Assembly: GCA_003243195.1 (NCBI GenBank) | Contig: QFQI01000009.1 | Coordinates: 48,639 to 112,638 of the forward strand | DNA: 64,000 nucleotides | Reading direction: 5' to 3' | DNA from: Sphingomonas taxi | GTDB taxonomy: Bacteria; Pseudomonadota; Alphaproteobacteria; Sphingomonadales; Sphingomonadaceae | Shown: positions 1 to 10,779 of the stretch, one piece after another | Position numbering within the stretch: position 1 is the first letter of the stretch | How the letters are laid out: every line of letters begins with the position of its first letter | Program-made: the position numbers and the translations under genes | Notes under the pieces: model-generated | What the model saw: only the letters and a program-made list of their open reading frames with translations | Told to the model about the DNA's origin: nothing | Databases searched by the model: none

Positions 1-2
1 TC

Positions 3-1283
3 GTGTGCAACGACGCCACGGTGAAGGGCGGCACCTATTATCCCCTGACCGTCAAGAAGCATCTGCGCGCGCAGGAGATCGCCGAGCAGAACCGCCTGCC
101 GTGCCTCTATCTGGTCGATTCGGGCGGGGCGAACCTGCCCCACCAGTCGGAGCTGTTCCCCGACGCGCAGCATTTCGGGCGCATCTTTTTCAACCAGGCG
201 AACATGTCGGCGAAGGGCATTCCGCAGATCGCCTGCGTCATGGGAAGCTGCACCGCCGGCGGCGCCTATGTCCCGGCGATGTCGGACGAAACGGTGATCG
301 TGCGCGAACAGGGCACGATCTTCCTCGCCGGCCCGCCGCTGGTGAAGGCCGCCACCGGCGAGGAGATCACCGCCGAGGCGCTGGGCGGCGGCGACCTGCA
401 CGCGCGCACCTCCGGCGTGGTCGATCACCTCGCCGCGGACGATCTCGACGCGCTGCTGAAGGTGCGCGAGATCGTCGCGACGCTCAACAGCGTGCCCGGC
501 GTGGATATCGAACTGGCCGAACCGCGCGCCCCGAAATACGATGCCGACGAATTGTACGGCATCGTGCCCTACGACCTGCGCGCCTCCTATGACGTGCGCG
601 AGGTGATCGCGCGGATCGTCGACGGATCGGACTTCCAGGAGTTCAAGCCGCTGTACGGCACGACGCTGGTCACCGGCTTCGCGCGTATCTGGGGGATGCC
701 GGTCGCGATCCTCGCCAACAACGGCGTGCTGTTTTCCGAAGCGGCGCTGAAGGGCGCGCATTTCATCGAACTGGCGTGCCAGCGGCGCGTGCCCTTGCTG
801 TTCCTCCAGAACATCTCCGGCTTCATGGTCGGCGGCAAGTATGAGGCGGAGGGGATCGCCAAACATGGCGCGAAGCTGGTCACCGCCGTCGCGACCGCCA
901 CCGTGCCCAAGCTGACATTGCTGATCGGCGGCAGCTTCGGTGCGGGCAATTACGGCATGTGCGGTCGCGCCTACGGCCCGCGCTTCATGTTCACCTGGCC
1001 CAACAGCCGGATCTCGGTGATGGGAGGCGAGCAGGCCGCATCGGTGCTGGCGACGGTCCACCGCGACGCCGCGAGCTGGACGCCGGAGGAAGCCGAGGCG
1101 TTCAAGGCACCGATCCGCCGGCGCTACGACGAGGAGGGCAATCCGTGGCATGCCGCGGCACGGCTGTGGGACGACGGGATCATCGACCCGGCGCAGACCC
1201 GCGACGTGCTGGGCCTCTCGCTCGCCGCCTGCCTCAACGCACCGATCCCCGAGCGCCCGGCGTTTGGCGTGTTCCGGATGTGA
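3..1283 (+). CDS. Methylcrotonyl-CoA carboxylase, carboxyltransferase (beta) subunit, 5'-truncated by the window
   Basis: This subunit transfers carboxyl from biotin to 3-methylcrotonyl-CoA in leucine/isovalerate breakdown. The frame is open to the window edge. The GTG at base 3 falls inside a conserved stretch (CNDATVKGGTYYPLTVKKH), so roughly the first 100 residues are missing and this is not the true start. Crotonase-fold carboxyltransferase blocks are clear: SCTAGGAYVPAMSDE, then FLQNISGFMVGGKYEAEGIA, then GSFGAGNYGMCGRAY and ISVMGGEQAA. The last is typical of MCC beta rather than propionyl-CoA carboxylase beta. The biotin-bearing partner follows 26 bases downstream. Geranyl-CoA carboxylase is a less likely alternative. 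Confidence 0.93.
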   Translation: MCNDATVKGGTYYPLTVKKHLRAQEIAEQNRLPCLYLVDSGGANLPHQSELFPDAQHFGRIFFNQANMSAKGIPQIACVMGSCTAGGAYVPAMSDETVIVREQGTIFLAGPPLVKAATGEEITAEALGGGDLHARTSGVVDHLAADDLDALLKVREIVATLNSVPGVDIELAEPRAPKYDADELYGIVPYDLRASYDVREVIARIVDGSDFQEFKPLYGTTLVTGFARIWGMPVAILANNGVLFSEAALKGAHFIELACQRRVPLLFLQNISGFMVGGKYEAEGIAKHGAKLVTAVATATVPKLTLLIGGSFGAGNYGMCGRAYGPRFMFTWPNSRISVMGGEQAASVLATVHRDAASWTPEEAEAFKAPIRRRYDEEGNPWHAAARLWDDGIIDPAQTRDVLGLSLAACLNAPIPERPAFGVFRM

Positions 1284-1309
1284 CCCCGGCGTCTCAGGAG
1301 AATCCAGCC

Positions 1310-3171
<1,862 letters not shown>

Positions 3172-3175
<4 letters not shown>

Positions 3176-3627
3176 TGGCCGGGCGCTGGTTCGACGAATG
3201 GCAGGTTGGCGACATGGTCGACCACCCGATCCGCCGCACCGTGACGGAGACGGACAATCTGCTGTTCTCCACGATGACGCACAATCCGCAGCCGCTGCAC
3301 CTGGACGTGGAGGCCGCGAAGGCCAGCGGCTTCGGGCAGATCCTGGTCAACTCCACCTTCACCTTCTCATTGATGATCGGGCTGTCGGTGGGGGAGACGA
3401 CGCTGGGCACGCTGGTCGCCAATCTCGGCTTCGACAAGGTGGTCACGCCCCGCCCGGTCTTCATCGGCGACACGATGCGCGCGGTGACGCAGGTCCGGGA
3501 GCTGCGCGACAGCCGCTCCCGCCCGGACGCCGGCATCACGACCTTCGAGCACCGGCTGATGAACCAGCGGGACGAGATCGTGTGCCAATGCCTGCGCACC
3601 GCCCTGCTCAACCGCCGCCCGGCCTAG
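3172..3627 (+). CDS. MaoC-family hot-dog fold acyl-CoA hydratase
   Basis: A 151-residue protein whose ATG overlaps the MCC alpha stop by four bases (ATGA), so the two are translationally coupled. The MaoC pattern is visible: a polar block TMTHNPQPLHLDVEAAKASGFG carrying the Asp/His catalytic region, then INSTF-like LVNSTFTFSLMIG. MaoC hydratases add water to 2-enoyl-CoA thioesters. The resemblance is to the mesaconyl/methyl-branched acyl-CoA hydratase group, which suits a branched-chain catabolic operon. The exact substrate cannot be read from sequence. Confidence 0.82.
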
Positions 3628-3658
3628 CGCGGCGCTGGAGGTCGCCCTTCGCGCGTGT

Positions 3659-4405
3659 TCAGGCGGATCCCGGCGCGGCGAGGAACGCCGCGATGGCGTC
3701 GCCCAGCTCCGCCTTGGTGACCGCGCTCATGTGATTTCCGGGCACCTCGACATAGCGTGCATCCGGCAGCGTGTCGGCGAGCGCTGCGGCGGAGCCGTTG
3801 TCGTCATCGTCCGCGCCGTTCACCACCAGCACCGGCTGCGTGATCCGCGCGATCTCCTCGGCCGGGGTACCCACGAATGTGTCAAGGATGCCGAGCAGCG
3901 CGACCGGATCGCCGCCGGTGGTCTTCAGGAACGCCTCCGCCATCCACTCCGGGCTGCCGCGCTCGTGGCGGCCGAGGTTGGTCAGGATGTTGCGGAAATG
4001 CGCGGCGCGTCGATCGACGCGGGTCACACCGTCCAGCCCCATGCCCGACAGTATCACACGCCGGGGCGTCGCGCCGGTCGCCAGCATCCGCACCACGGTG
4101 CGCGCGCCCAGCGAATAGCCGCCGAGATCATAGTCCTCCAGCCCGAGATGCGCGACCAGCGCATGGCCGTCACGCGTCAGCGCGTCGGGGGGATAGGCGG
4201 CGGGATCGTGCGGGTGCGCGCTTTCGCCGTGCGCGCGCAGGTCCGGCATGATGACCCGGTAGCCGCCGGCGGCGATCGCGGCGGCGTGGCCGTAGCGGAT
4301 CCAGTTGGTGCGGGCATCGGAGAACAGGCCGTGGATCAGCACCACCGGGCGCCCCTCCCCCAGTTCGTGCCACGCGATCCGCTGGCCGTCGAAACTGTCG
4401 AACAC
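3659..4405 (-). CDS. Alpha/beta hydrolase
   Basis: About 248 residues from a GTG start just after the stop of the upstream GFA gene. The open frame continues upstream inside that gene, but that part is out-of-frame shadow, so the GTG is preferred. The fold is clear: oxyanion region VVLIHGLFSD, PDLRAHGES, nucleophile elbow GYSLG (Ser in LGGYSLGARTV), acid region VNGADDDD and a C-terminal GNHMSAV histidine. No signal peptide is seen. The substrate is unknown. It lies 8 bases downstream of the GFA gene on the same strand, probably as one transcript. Confidence 0.85.
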   Translation of the reverse strand: MFDSFDGQRIAWHELGEGRPVVLIHGLFSDARTNWIRYGHAAAIAAGGYRVIMPDLRAHGESAHPHDPAAYPPDALTRDGHALVAHLGLEDYDLGGYSLGARTVVRMLATGATPRRVILSGMGLDGVTRVDRRAAHFRNILTNLGRHERGSPEWMAEAFLKTTGGDPVALLGILDTFVGTPAEEIARITQPVLVVNGADDDDNGSAAALADTLPDARYVEVPGNHMSAVTKAELGDAIAAFLAAPGSA

Positions 4406-4412
4406 GTGCGTT

Positions 4413-4859
4413 TCAGTCGGGGAGCTTGCCACGCTTTTCCATCCATTTGCTGACGATGTTGGGCAGTTCGTCGGTGCGCTTGTCCGGCAGCGTGCGCGTG
4501 TCGCGCCACGCCGCGTGACGGCTTTCGACGCCGAAATGACCGACCGGGCGCAGGCTGCCCGGATCGTCGAAGCTGCCGACGGTGAGATCGAGCTGGTCGG
4601 AGCCGTTCCCTTCATAGGTGAGCGGCGTGCCGCATGCCGCGCAGAAGCCGCGCCGCGCGATCTCCGATGACGCGCGGCGATCGGGCTCGCGGGTCGTCCA
4701 GCGCACCGCCTCCCGTGGCACCTGCTTGAGTGCCGCGAACACACCGCCGGTCGCACGCTGGCACATGCGGCAGTGGCAGAGATACGCGTCGTCGTCGGTG
4801 ACCTCGACGCTGTAGCGCACGCTGCCACACTGGCAGCCTCCGGTCATCGTGCGGGGCAT
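4413..4859 (-). CDS. GFA family (CENP-V/Gfa-like) zinc protein
   Basis: About 148 residues from MPRTMTGG; an ATG at 4847 (MTGGCQCG) is an equally possible start. The family's zinc-binding cysteines are all present: GGCQCGSVRY, then CHCRMCQRATGG, then FCAACGTPL. The Gfa fold binds two zinc ions. The founding member was called glutathione-dependent formaldehyde-activating enzyme, but most relatives have no proven activity. It is likely co-transcribed with the downstream alpha/beta hydrolase and is divergent from the YitT-type gene, with about 90 bases between starts. Confidence 0.85.
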   Translation of the reverse strand: MPRTMTGGCQCGSVRYSVEVTDDDAYLCHCRMCQRATGGVFAALKQVPREAVRWTTREPDRRASSEIARRGFCAACGTPLTYEGNGSDQLDLTVGSFDDPGSLRPVGHFGVESRHAAWRDTRTLPDKRTDELPNIVSKWMEKRGKLPD

Positions 4860-4948
4860 GGGCCCGGGTCTAGCGCCCTGCCCCGCGCCCGTCCACCACG
4901 CGCCATGCTGCATTGCAGCAGCGGACGGCCCTGCGTAGGACAGCGGGT

Positions 4949-5557
4949 GTGACCCCGACCGATCCCCTCCCCCACTCGGCCATTGAGGATGCCTATGCGC
5001 TGACGCTCGGCTGCATCCTCGTCGTCCTCGGCCTCGCGCTGCTGCATGCCGCGGGGCTGGTGACCGGCGGCACGGCCGGGATCGCGCTGCTGATCTCCTA
5101 TGCGGTGCCGCTGCCGACCGGGGTGCTGTTCACGCTCATCAACCTGCCCTTCATGTGGCTGGCATGGAAGGCGATGGGACGGCGCTTCACGCTGCGCACG
5201 GTCGCGGTCGGCGCCGGGGTAGCGGCACTCGGCACCTGGACGCGGCTGGGTTTGACGATCGCGCATATCGACCCGGCGTTCGCGGCGCTGGCGGGCGGAT
5301 CGGTGATCGGCTTCGGCGCGCTGGCGCTGGCGCGCCACCATGCCGGGATCGGCGGGACCGGCGTCGTCACGCTGTGGCTTCAGAAGCGCCGCGGCTGGAA
5401 TGCGGGACGCACGCAACTAGGCATCGACGCGCTGATCCTGCTGACGGCGCTCGCCTTCCTGCCGCCGGAGCGGGTGGGCTGGTCGGCGGTATCGTCGGCG
5501 GCGGTCAGCGGCATCCTGATCGCGTGGCACCGGCCGGGACGATATACGGGCTATTGA
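4949..5557 (+). CDS. YitT-family integral membrane protein
   Basis: About 202 residues from a GTG start with an AGGA site 8 bases upstream (4937-4940). Upstream in-frame codons lie in the divergent promoter region. There are five or six hydrophobic segments. GLVTGGTAGIALLISY is typical of YitT/DUF161 membrane proteins, and HHAGIGGTGVVTLWL resembles its second repeat. Function in the family is unknown; some members are proposed transporters. No partner gene is obvious. Confidence 0.78.
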   Translation: MTPTDPLPHSAIEDAYALTLGCILVVLGLALLHAAGLVTGGTAGIALLISYAVPLPTGVLFTLINLPFMWLAWKAMGRRFTLRTVAVGAGVAALGTWTRLGLTIAHIDPAFAALAGGSVIGFGALALARHHAGIGGTGVVTLWLQKRRGWNAGRTQLGIDALILLTALAFLPPERVGWSAVSSAAVSGILIAWHRPGRYTGY

Positions 5558-5669
5558 GCGACGGGCTGGACGCGCGCGCCGACCGGGTTTGCCGTCGATC
5601 CCGTCGTCCCCACCGGACCGTCATCGCCACGCAGGCGGGAAGACGATCCGGTGGACGACGAACGCAGGT

Positions 5670-6740
5670 TCACTCGGCGGTCAGCACCGCCTGGAAGTCG
5701 TCCTCGCCGGTCTCATCGGCCTTTTTCAGATGCCGGCGGCCGAGCAGTTCCGCGATCTGCACCGCGTTCAGCGCCGCGCCCTTGCGCAGATTGTCGCTGA
5801 CGCACCACAAGGCCAGTCCGTTCTCGACCGTGGGATCCTCGCGCACGCGGCTGACATAGGTGGCGTCATCGCCCGCGCTCTCGATCGGCGTGACGTATCC
5901 GCCGTCCTCGCGCTTGTCGACCAGCATCACGCCCGGCGCCTCGCGCAGGATACGCTGTGCGTCCTCGGCCGACAGCTCGTTTTCGAACTCGACGTTCAGC
6001 GCCTCCGAATGGCCGACGAACACCGGCACACGCACGCAGGTGGCGCTAACCTTGATCTTTGCACCCAGGATCTTCTTGGTCTCCACGACCATCTTCCACT
6101 CTTCCTTGGTCGATCCGTCGTCCAGGAAGCTGTCGATGTGCGGGATCACGTTGAAGGCGATCTGCTTGGTGAACTTCTTCGGCTCGGCGGGATCGCCGAC
6201 GAAGATGTTGCGGCTCTGTTCGAACAGCTCGTCCATGCCGATCTTGCCCGCGCCGGACACCGACTGATAGGTGGCCACCACCACGCGCCGGATCGTCGCG
6301 GCATCATGCAGCGGCTTGAGCACGACCACCATCTGCGCGGTGGAGCAATTGGGGTTGGCGATGATGTTGCGCGCCTTGTAGCCGTCGATCGCGTCCGCGT
6401 TCACCTCCGGCACGATCAGCGGCACGTCCGGGTCCATCCGGTACAGCGACGAATTGTCGATCACCGTGCAGCCGGCCTTGGCGAACTTCGGCGCGTAGAC
6501 CGCGGTGGCCTCGCTGCCGATCGCGAACAGGGCGATGTCCCAGCCGGCGGGATCGAAATGCTCGATGTTCTTCACCGTCAGCATCCGGCCGGTGTCGCCA
6601 TATTCGATCTGGTCGCCGGTCGAGCGCGATGACGCCAGCACCGCGATCTCGTCGGCGGGAAACTGCCGCTCGGCGAGGATGTTGACCATCTCGCGCCCGA
6701 CATTGCCCGTGGCTCCTGCCACCACCACCCGGTAACCCAT
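5670..6740 (-). CDS. asd: Aspartate-semialdehyde dehydrogenase
   Basis: A 356-residue protein of full family length. It makes aspartate-4-semialdehyde from aspartyl phosphate with NADPH, feeding lysine/diaminopimelate, threonine and methionine synthesis. Seen: N-terminal dinucleotide-binding loop VAGATGNVGRE, SSRSTG (cofactor phosphate binding), catalytic Cys132 in NPNCSTAQM, QSVSGAGKIGMDEL, and the substrate-binding histidine in VPVFVGHSEALN. The ATG has no rival. It stands alone, downstream of no obvious amino-acid genes. Confidence 0.97.
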   Translation of the reverse strand: MGYRVVVAGATGNVGREMVNILAERQFPADEIAVLASSRSTGDQIEYGDTGRMLTVKNIEHFDPAGWDIALFAIGSEATAVYAPKFAKAGCTVIDNSSLYRMDPDVPLIVPEVNADAIDGYKARNIIANPNCSTAQMVVVLKPLHDAATIRRVVVATYQSVSGAGKIGMDELFEQSRNIFVGDPAEPKKFTKQIAFNVIPHIDSFLDDGSTKEEWKMVVETKKILGAKIKVSATCVRVPVFVGHSEALNVEFENELSAEDAQRILREAPGVMLVDKREDGGYVTPIESAGDDATYVSRVREDPTVENGLALWCVSDNLRKGAALNAVQIAELLGRRHLKKADETGEDDFQAVLTAE

Positions 6741-6830
6741 ATCCGTCCTTCCACGCGCCGGCGATGCGGCGCTATCGTTTCATGTCGCGAATGCGCCCTA
6801 GCGCCGCAATTTCCGGAAAGCCAGCGACCT

Positions 6831-9038
6831 CTATCGCGGGCCGGCTCCGACATGCTGTTCCAGGAAGCGCTCGATCGTCGTCCACACATGGATGTCGCGC
6901 GACGCCGAATGCGTCTTGCCGGGATAGAACATCATGTCGAACGGCACGTCGGCGGCCTGCAACTCGGCGGCGACCTTCGTCGAATTGTCCAGGAAGACGT
7001 TGTCGTCGGCCATGCCGTGCATCAGCAGCAGCGGCGTGGTGATCTTCTTCGGGTCGATCACCGCGCGCGCGGCATCATAGGCGGCGCCATCGACGCGCGG
7101 ATCGCCCATGTAGCGCTCGGTATAATGCGTGTCGTACAGGTGCCAGTCGGTGACCGGCGCGCCGGACACCGCGGCGGCATAGATGCCCGGATCCGCCTCG
7201 ATCATCTTCAGCGACATATAGCCGCCGTACGACCAGCCGAACGTCGCGATCCGCTTCGGATCGACATAGGCCAGCGACGTCAGATAACGGGCGCCGGCGC
7301 GCTGGTCGGCGACCTCCACCGTCCCCATCGCGTGCCAGATCGCGCTTTCGAACTCGACGCCGCGATTGGCCGAGCCGCGATTGTCGAGCTCGAAATAGAT
7401 CCAGCCCTTGTCGACCAGATACTGGATCAGCGGGTTCTTCCAGTTGCGCGCCACGCCCTGCGGCCCCGGCCCGCCATAATGCTGGAAGAACACCGGATAG
7501 TGCTTGCCCGGTTCCAGCCGGGGCGTGACCATCTGCCAGTGCAGGTCGGTCGTGCCATCCGCCGCCTTGATCGTGCCGTAGCGCAGCGGCTCGTGGCTCG
7601 CCATGAACGGGGCATAGGGGTGCGTGCCCTCCACGCGATTCTCGTTGATCCACGCCAGCCGCTTGCCGTCGGCGTCGGCGAGATAGGTCTGCGGCGGCTG
7701 GTCGGGGTTGGAGCGCGTGACCAGGAAGCGTCCGGCCGCGCCGTCGGCGGTGACGCTGTTGTACCAGCCGCGCTCGGTCAGCCGCGTGATCCCGCCGCGC
7801 TTCAGGTCGAGCGCGTAGAGATGCTGTTCGAGCACGTCGTCCTTGTTGGCGGTGAAATAGACGCGGCCCTTCGCCTCGTCGACGCCGACCAGCCCGGTCA
7901 CCACCCACGGCCCCCTGGTCAACTGCGTCCAGCGCCCGTCCTTCCAGCGCCAGAAATGCCCGAAGCCGTCACGCTCCGAGCGCCACAGCAGGCTGCCGTC
8001 CTTCATCGCGCGGTAGCTGTCGGTCAGGTTGATCCAGCTCTTCTCTCGCGCGCGCTCGGTGAAGATCACCGTCGCCTTGCCGGTCGCGGGATCGACGCGC
8101 AGCATGTCCAGCGCGGTCTGCGCGCGGTTCTCGCGCTGCACCAGCAGCGCGGAGCCGTCCGGCAGCCAGTCGACCCGCGCCAGATAGATGTCGGGATCAT
8201 TGCCCAGATCGACCTTCACCCGCCCCGATCCGTCGGCGCGCATGACATACAGCTCGACCGCGACATTGGGCGTGCCGGCGGCGGGATAGCGCTGCTCGTA
8301 GACGCTGGTGCCGGTCGCGCCGATCGCGGCGCGGGTGGAAACCTTGACCGGCGCCTCGTCGAACCGCTCCACCGCGACATGGCGGTCGTCCGGGCTCCAC
8401 CAATAGCCGGTGCGGCGATCCATTTCCTCCTGCGCGACGAACTCCGCCTCGCCGAAATGCACGGTGCCGCGCCCTTCGGTGGTCAGCGCGCGCGCCGCGC
8501 CGCCCGCGACCGGCTGCACGAACAGGTTCTGGTCGCGCACGTAGCTGACGAACGCGCCGCGCGGGCTGACGTCGGCGTTGAGCACCCCGCCCGGCACATC
8601 GGTGATGCGCCGCACCTCCCCGTCGAGCGTGGCCAGATAGATGTCGCCGTCCAGCGGCACCAGCAGGCTGCGACCGTCCGCCGACCAGTCGTAGGAAACG
8701 ATCCCCTTGAGCGCGCCGATCCGCGCGCGCTCGCGCTGCATCTTCTCGGCCTCGGACAAGGCGGCGCCGGTGCCGACCTTCCGGCTGTCGACCAGCATCC
8801 GCTCCACCCCGGTCGCGGTGTCGCGCGCCCACAGGTCCAGCCGGTCGCGATCGTCGGGGCGCGGGCGCAGGAAGGTGAGCAGCTTGCCATCCGGCGACAG
8901 CTTCAGCGCGCGCGGCTGCGGCCCGGCGAGATCGGGCGCGGCGAACACGCGCTCCAGCGTCAGCGGGGTCGCACGCTCAGCGGCCATTGCCGGAAACCCC
9001 GCCGCCAGTGCCACGGTGGCCATCAACCATGTACGCAT
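6831..9038 (-). CDS. Secreted S9 prolyl-oligopeptidase family peptidase (DPP IV-like)
   Basis: A 735-residue protein with a signal peptide (MRTWLMATVALAAGFPAMAA) indicating export to the periplasm. The N-terminal part is a DPP IV-like beta-propeller with repeated blocks such as YDWSADGRSLLVPL, DVSPRGAFVSYV and WWSPDDRHVAVERFDE. The C-terminal hydrolase has the nucleophile motif GWSYGGYMS, Asp in LLMHGMADDNVF and a final His in GKTHSASRDIHVW. The DPP IV glutamate motif appears as EEMDRRTGYWW. It likely cleaves dipeptides or Xaa-Pro from peptides. Confidence 0.92.
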   Translation of the reverse strand: MRTWLMATVALAAGFPAMAAERATPLTLERVFAAPDLAGPQPRALKLSPDGKLLTFLRPRPDDRDRLDLWARDTATGVERMLVDSRKVGTGAALSEAEKMQRERARIGALKGIVSYDWSADGRSLLVPLDGDIYLATLDGEVRRITDVPGGVLNADVSPRGAFVSYVRDQNLFVQPVAGGAARALTTEGRGTVHFGEAEFVAQEEMDRRTGYWWSPDDRHVAVERFDEAPVKVSTRAAIGATGTSVYEQRYPAAGTPNVAVELYVMRADGSGRVKVDLGNDPDIYLARVDWLPDGSALLVQRENRAQTALDMLRVDPATGKATVIFTERAREKSWINLTDSYRAMKDGSLLWRSERDGFGHFWRWKDGRWTQLTRGPWVVTGLVGVDEAKGRVYFTANKDDVLEQHLYALDLKRGGITRLTERGWYNSVTADGAAGRFLVTRSNPDQPPQTYLADADGKRLAWINENRVEGTHPYAPFMASHEPLRYGTIKAADGTTDLHWQMVTPRLEPGKHYPVFFQHYGGPGPQGVARNWKNPLIQYLVDKGWIYFELDNRGSANRGVEFESAIWHAMGTVEVADQRAGARYLTSLAYVDPKRIATFGWSYGGYMSLKMIEADPGIYAAAVSGAPVTDWHLYDTHYTERYMGDPRVDGAAYDAARAVIDPKKITTPLLLMHGMADDNVFLDNSTKVAAELQAADVPFDMMFYPGKTHSASRDIHVWTTIERFLEQHVGAGPR

Positions 9039-9330
9039 CGTCCGACTCCCTCACGCCATCGTCCGTGGCAAAGATCACCGCCGGAGGACAGCGCAAAATG
9101 ATCGGCTCCGCCGCGTGCCGGCCCTTCGCCGCCGCGCACCGTCAACGGGGACGCGGCGGGCCGGTTCGGGGCGCGGCCATTGCTCTCGGCCGGCCCGGCA
9201 CGAGACGCCCGCTCCGCAAAGGATCGCCGCGATGTTCGGTCAGGAGCCGGGCCCGCGGCGGGCCGACGGACGTTGGTGCGCGTGGAGCCGGGCGGAACCG
9301 GCGCATCATCCTATCGGACAGGCGGGCAGC

Positions 9331-9996
9331 ATGGCGTTCAAGGCGATCTTCTTCGATATCGACGGCACGTTGGTGGACAGCAACGACTTCCACGTCGAGG
9401 CATGGCAGCAGGCGTTCGCCGGCGTGGGCGCGACATTCGACCGGCAGCGGATCCACGACCAGATCGGCAAGGGGACCGACATGCTGGTGCCGACGCTGCT
9501 GCCCGGCGCCAGCCAGGAGGAACAGGAGCGGCTGGGCGAGGAACATGGCGCGATCTTTTCGTCGCGCTATCTGGAGCGGGTGCGGCCGTTCCCGGATGCG
9601 CACGCGCTGCTCGCCCGTGCGAAGGCCAGCGGAAAGACGGTGGTGCTCGCCTCATCCGCGTCGGGCGACGAACTCGACCATTATCTCGACCTGCTCGACG
9701 CGCGCGATCTGGTCGATGCAACGACCAGCGCCGACGATGTCGAGAAGACCAAGCCCGCGCCCGATATCTTCGCGATCGCGCTGGAGAAGGTTGCTCCACT
9801 GGCGGCCGGTGACGTGGTGGTGATCGGCGACACGCCCTATGATATCGAGGCGGCGGCGACATGCGGGATCGCTGCAATCGGCCTGCGTTCGGGCGGGTTC
9901 ACGGATGCGGCGCTGCACGATGCGGGAGCGATCGCGTTGTACGACGACGTGGCCGCGCTGCTGCGCGATTATGACGCCTCGCCGCTCGCCGGATGA
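9331..9996 (+). CDS. HAD-superfamily hydrolase (beta-phosphoglucomutase-like subfamily)
   Basis: A 221-residue protein from ATG 9331; the frame stays open far upstream only as antisense to the S9 peptidase. HAD motif I is FFDIDGTLVDSN, motif II is VLASSASGDEL, the motif III lysine is EKTKPAPDIF, and motif IV is VVIGDTPYDIEAA. The C1-type cap lies between motifs I and II. It should be a magnesium-dependent small-molecule phosphatase or mutase. The substrate is not evident. Confidence 0.9.
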   Translation: MAFKAIFFDIDGTLVDSNDFHVEAWQQAFAGVGATFDRQRIHDQIGKGTDMLVPTLLPGASQEEQERLGEEHGAIFSSRYLERVRPFPDAHALLARAKASGKTVVLASSASGDELDHYLDLLDARDLVDATTSADDVEKTKPAPDIFAIALEKVAPLAAGDVVVIGDTPYDIEAAATCGIAAIGLRSGGFTDAALHDAGAIALYDDVAALLRDYDASPLAG

Positions 9997-10071
9997 TGGC
10001 GGACGCCGGTGGCAGCGTGTCGCCCGACGCCGGCGGCGGCAATGACTGTCCCAAGACCAGCGTCGCGCAAC

Positions 10072-10099
10072 GAAAAAGGGGTCCGGTTTCCCGGACCCC
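10072..10099 (-). terminator. Rho-independent terminator after sod
   Basis: Perfect 9-bp stem (GGGGTCCGG/CCGGACCCC, 10078-10099) with a 4-base loop. On the minus strand it is followed by a run of five T. It lies 6 bases beyond the superoxide dismutase stop. Confidence 0.9.
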
Positions 10100-10105
10100 C
10101 GTCGA

Positions 10106-10717
10106 TCAGGCGGTCGCCGCCTCGTACCGGCGTCCGGCCTCGTCCCAGTTCACCACGTCCCACCACGCCTTCAGGTAACCCGGCCGGTCGTTCTGGTAGG
10201 TGAGATAGTAAGCGTGCTCCCAGACGTCGTTCCCCAGGATCGGCGTGCCCGGCTCCTTGGCGTCGTCCATCAGCGGATTGTCCTGGTTCGGGGTCGACGT
10301 GACCTTCAGCGCGCCCGACGAATCCGCGATCACCCACGCCCAGCCCGATCCGAACTGGCCGGCGCCCTTGGTGTTGAAGTCCTCCTTCAGCTTGTCGAGC
10401 CCGCCATAGGCGTCGATCGCCTCGGCCAGCTTGCCCGACGGCTGGGTCGACCCCTTGGGCGCCATGATCTTCCAGAAGAAATCATGGTTCCAATAGCCGC
10501 CGCCGTTGTTGCGGACGAGCGGCGGGAGCGAGGAGATGCGCGCGAGGATGTCCTCGATCGACTTGCCTTCCAGCGACGAATCGGCGGCGACGCCCTCGTT
10601 CAGCTTGTTGGTATAGGCCGCGTGGTGCTTGTCATGATGGAAGGTCATCGTCTCCTTGGAGATGACCGGCTCCAGCGCATCATAGTCGTACGGCAGCGGC
10701 GGCAGTTCGAAAGCCAT
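10106..10717 (-). CDS. Superoxide dismutase, Fe/Mn family, with Mn-type signature residues
   Basis: A 203-residue cytoplasmic enzyme with no signal peptide and a strong AAGGAGG site before the ATG. Metal ligands are His27, His78 (WNHDFFW), Asp164 and His168 (DVWEHAYY). Metal-specificity positions match the Mn type by comparison with E. coli SodA: Gly74 four residues before the second His ligand, and Gln145 in TPNQDNPLM. E. coli SodB instead has Gln at the first site and Ala at the second. Homologues in this group are often labelled Fe-SOD, so cambialistic use of metal is possible. Confidence 0.95.
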   Translation of the reverse strand: MAFELPPLPYDYDALEPVISKETMTFHHDKHHAAYTNKLNEGVAADSSLEGKSIEDILARISSLPPLVRNNGGGYWNHDFFWKIMAPKGSTQPSGKLAEAIDAYGGLDKLKEDFNTKGAGQFGSGWAWVIADSSGALKVTSTPNQDNPLMDDAKEPGTPILGNDVWEHAYYLTYQNDRPGYLKAWWDVVNWDEAGRRYEAATA

Positions 10718-10779
10718 GAAATCCTCCTTCGGTTCGCTTGGGGCAACGCGATGTGCCCCAAATGGCTCCCCCGCGCTCG

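Noticed and set aside
5589..6632. Plus-strand open frame over asd
   Set aside because: Shadow of asd with Arg/His-rich low-complexity translation and no recognisable domain.
9039..9330. Gene or regulatory element in the 292-base gap between the S9 peptidase and the HAD gene
   Set aside because: No convincing promoter, hairpin or coding frame; the frames are extensions of antisense shadows.
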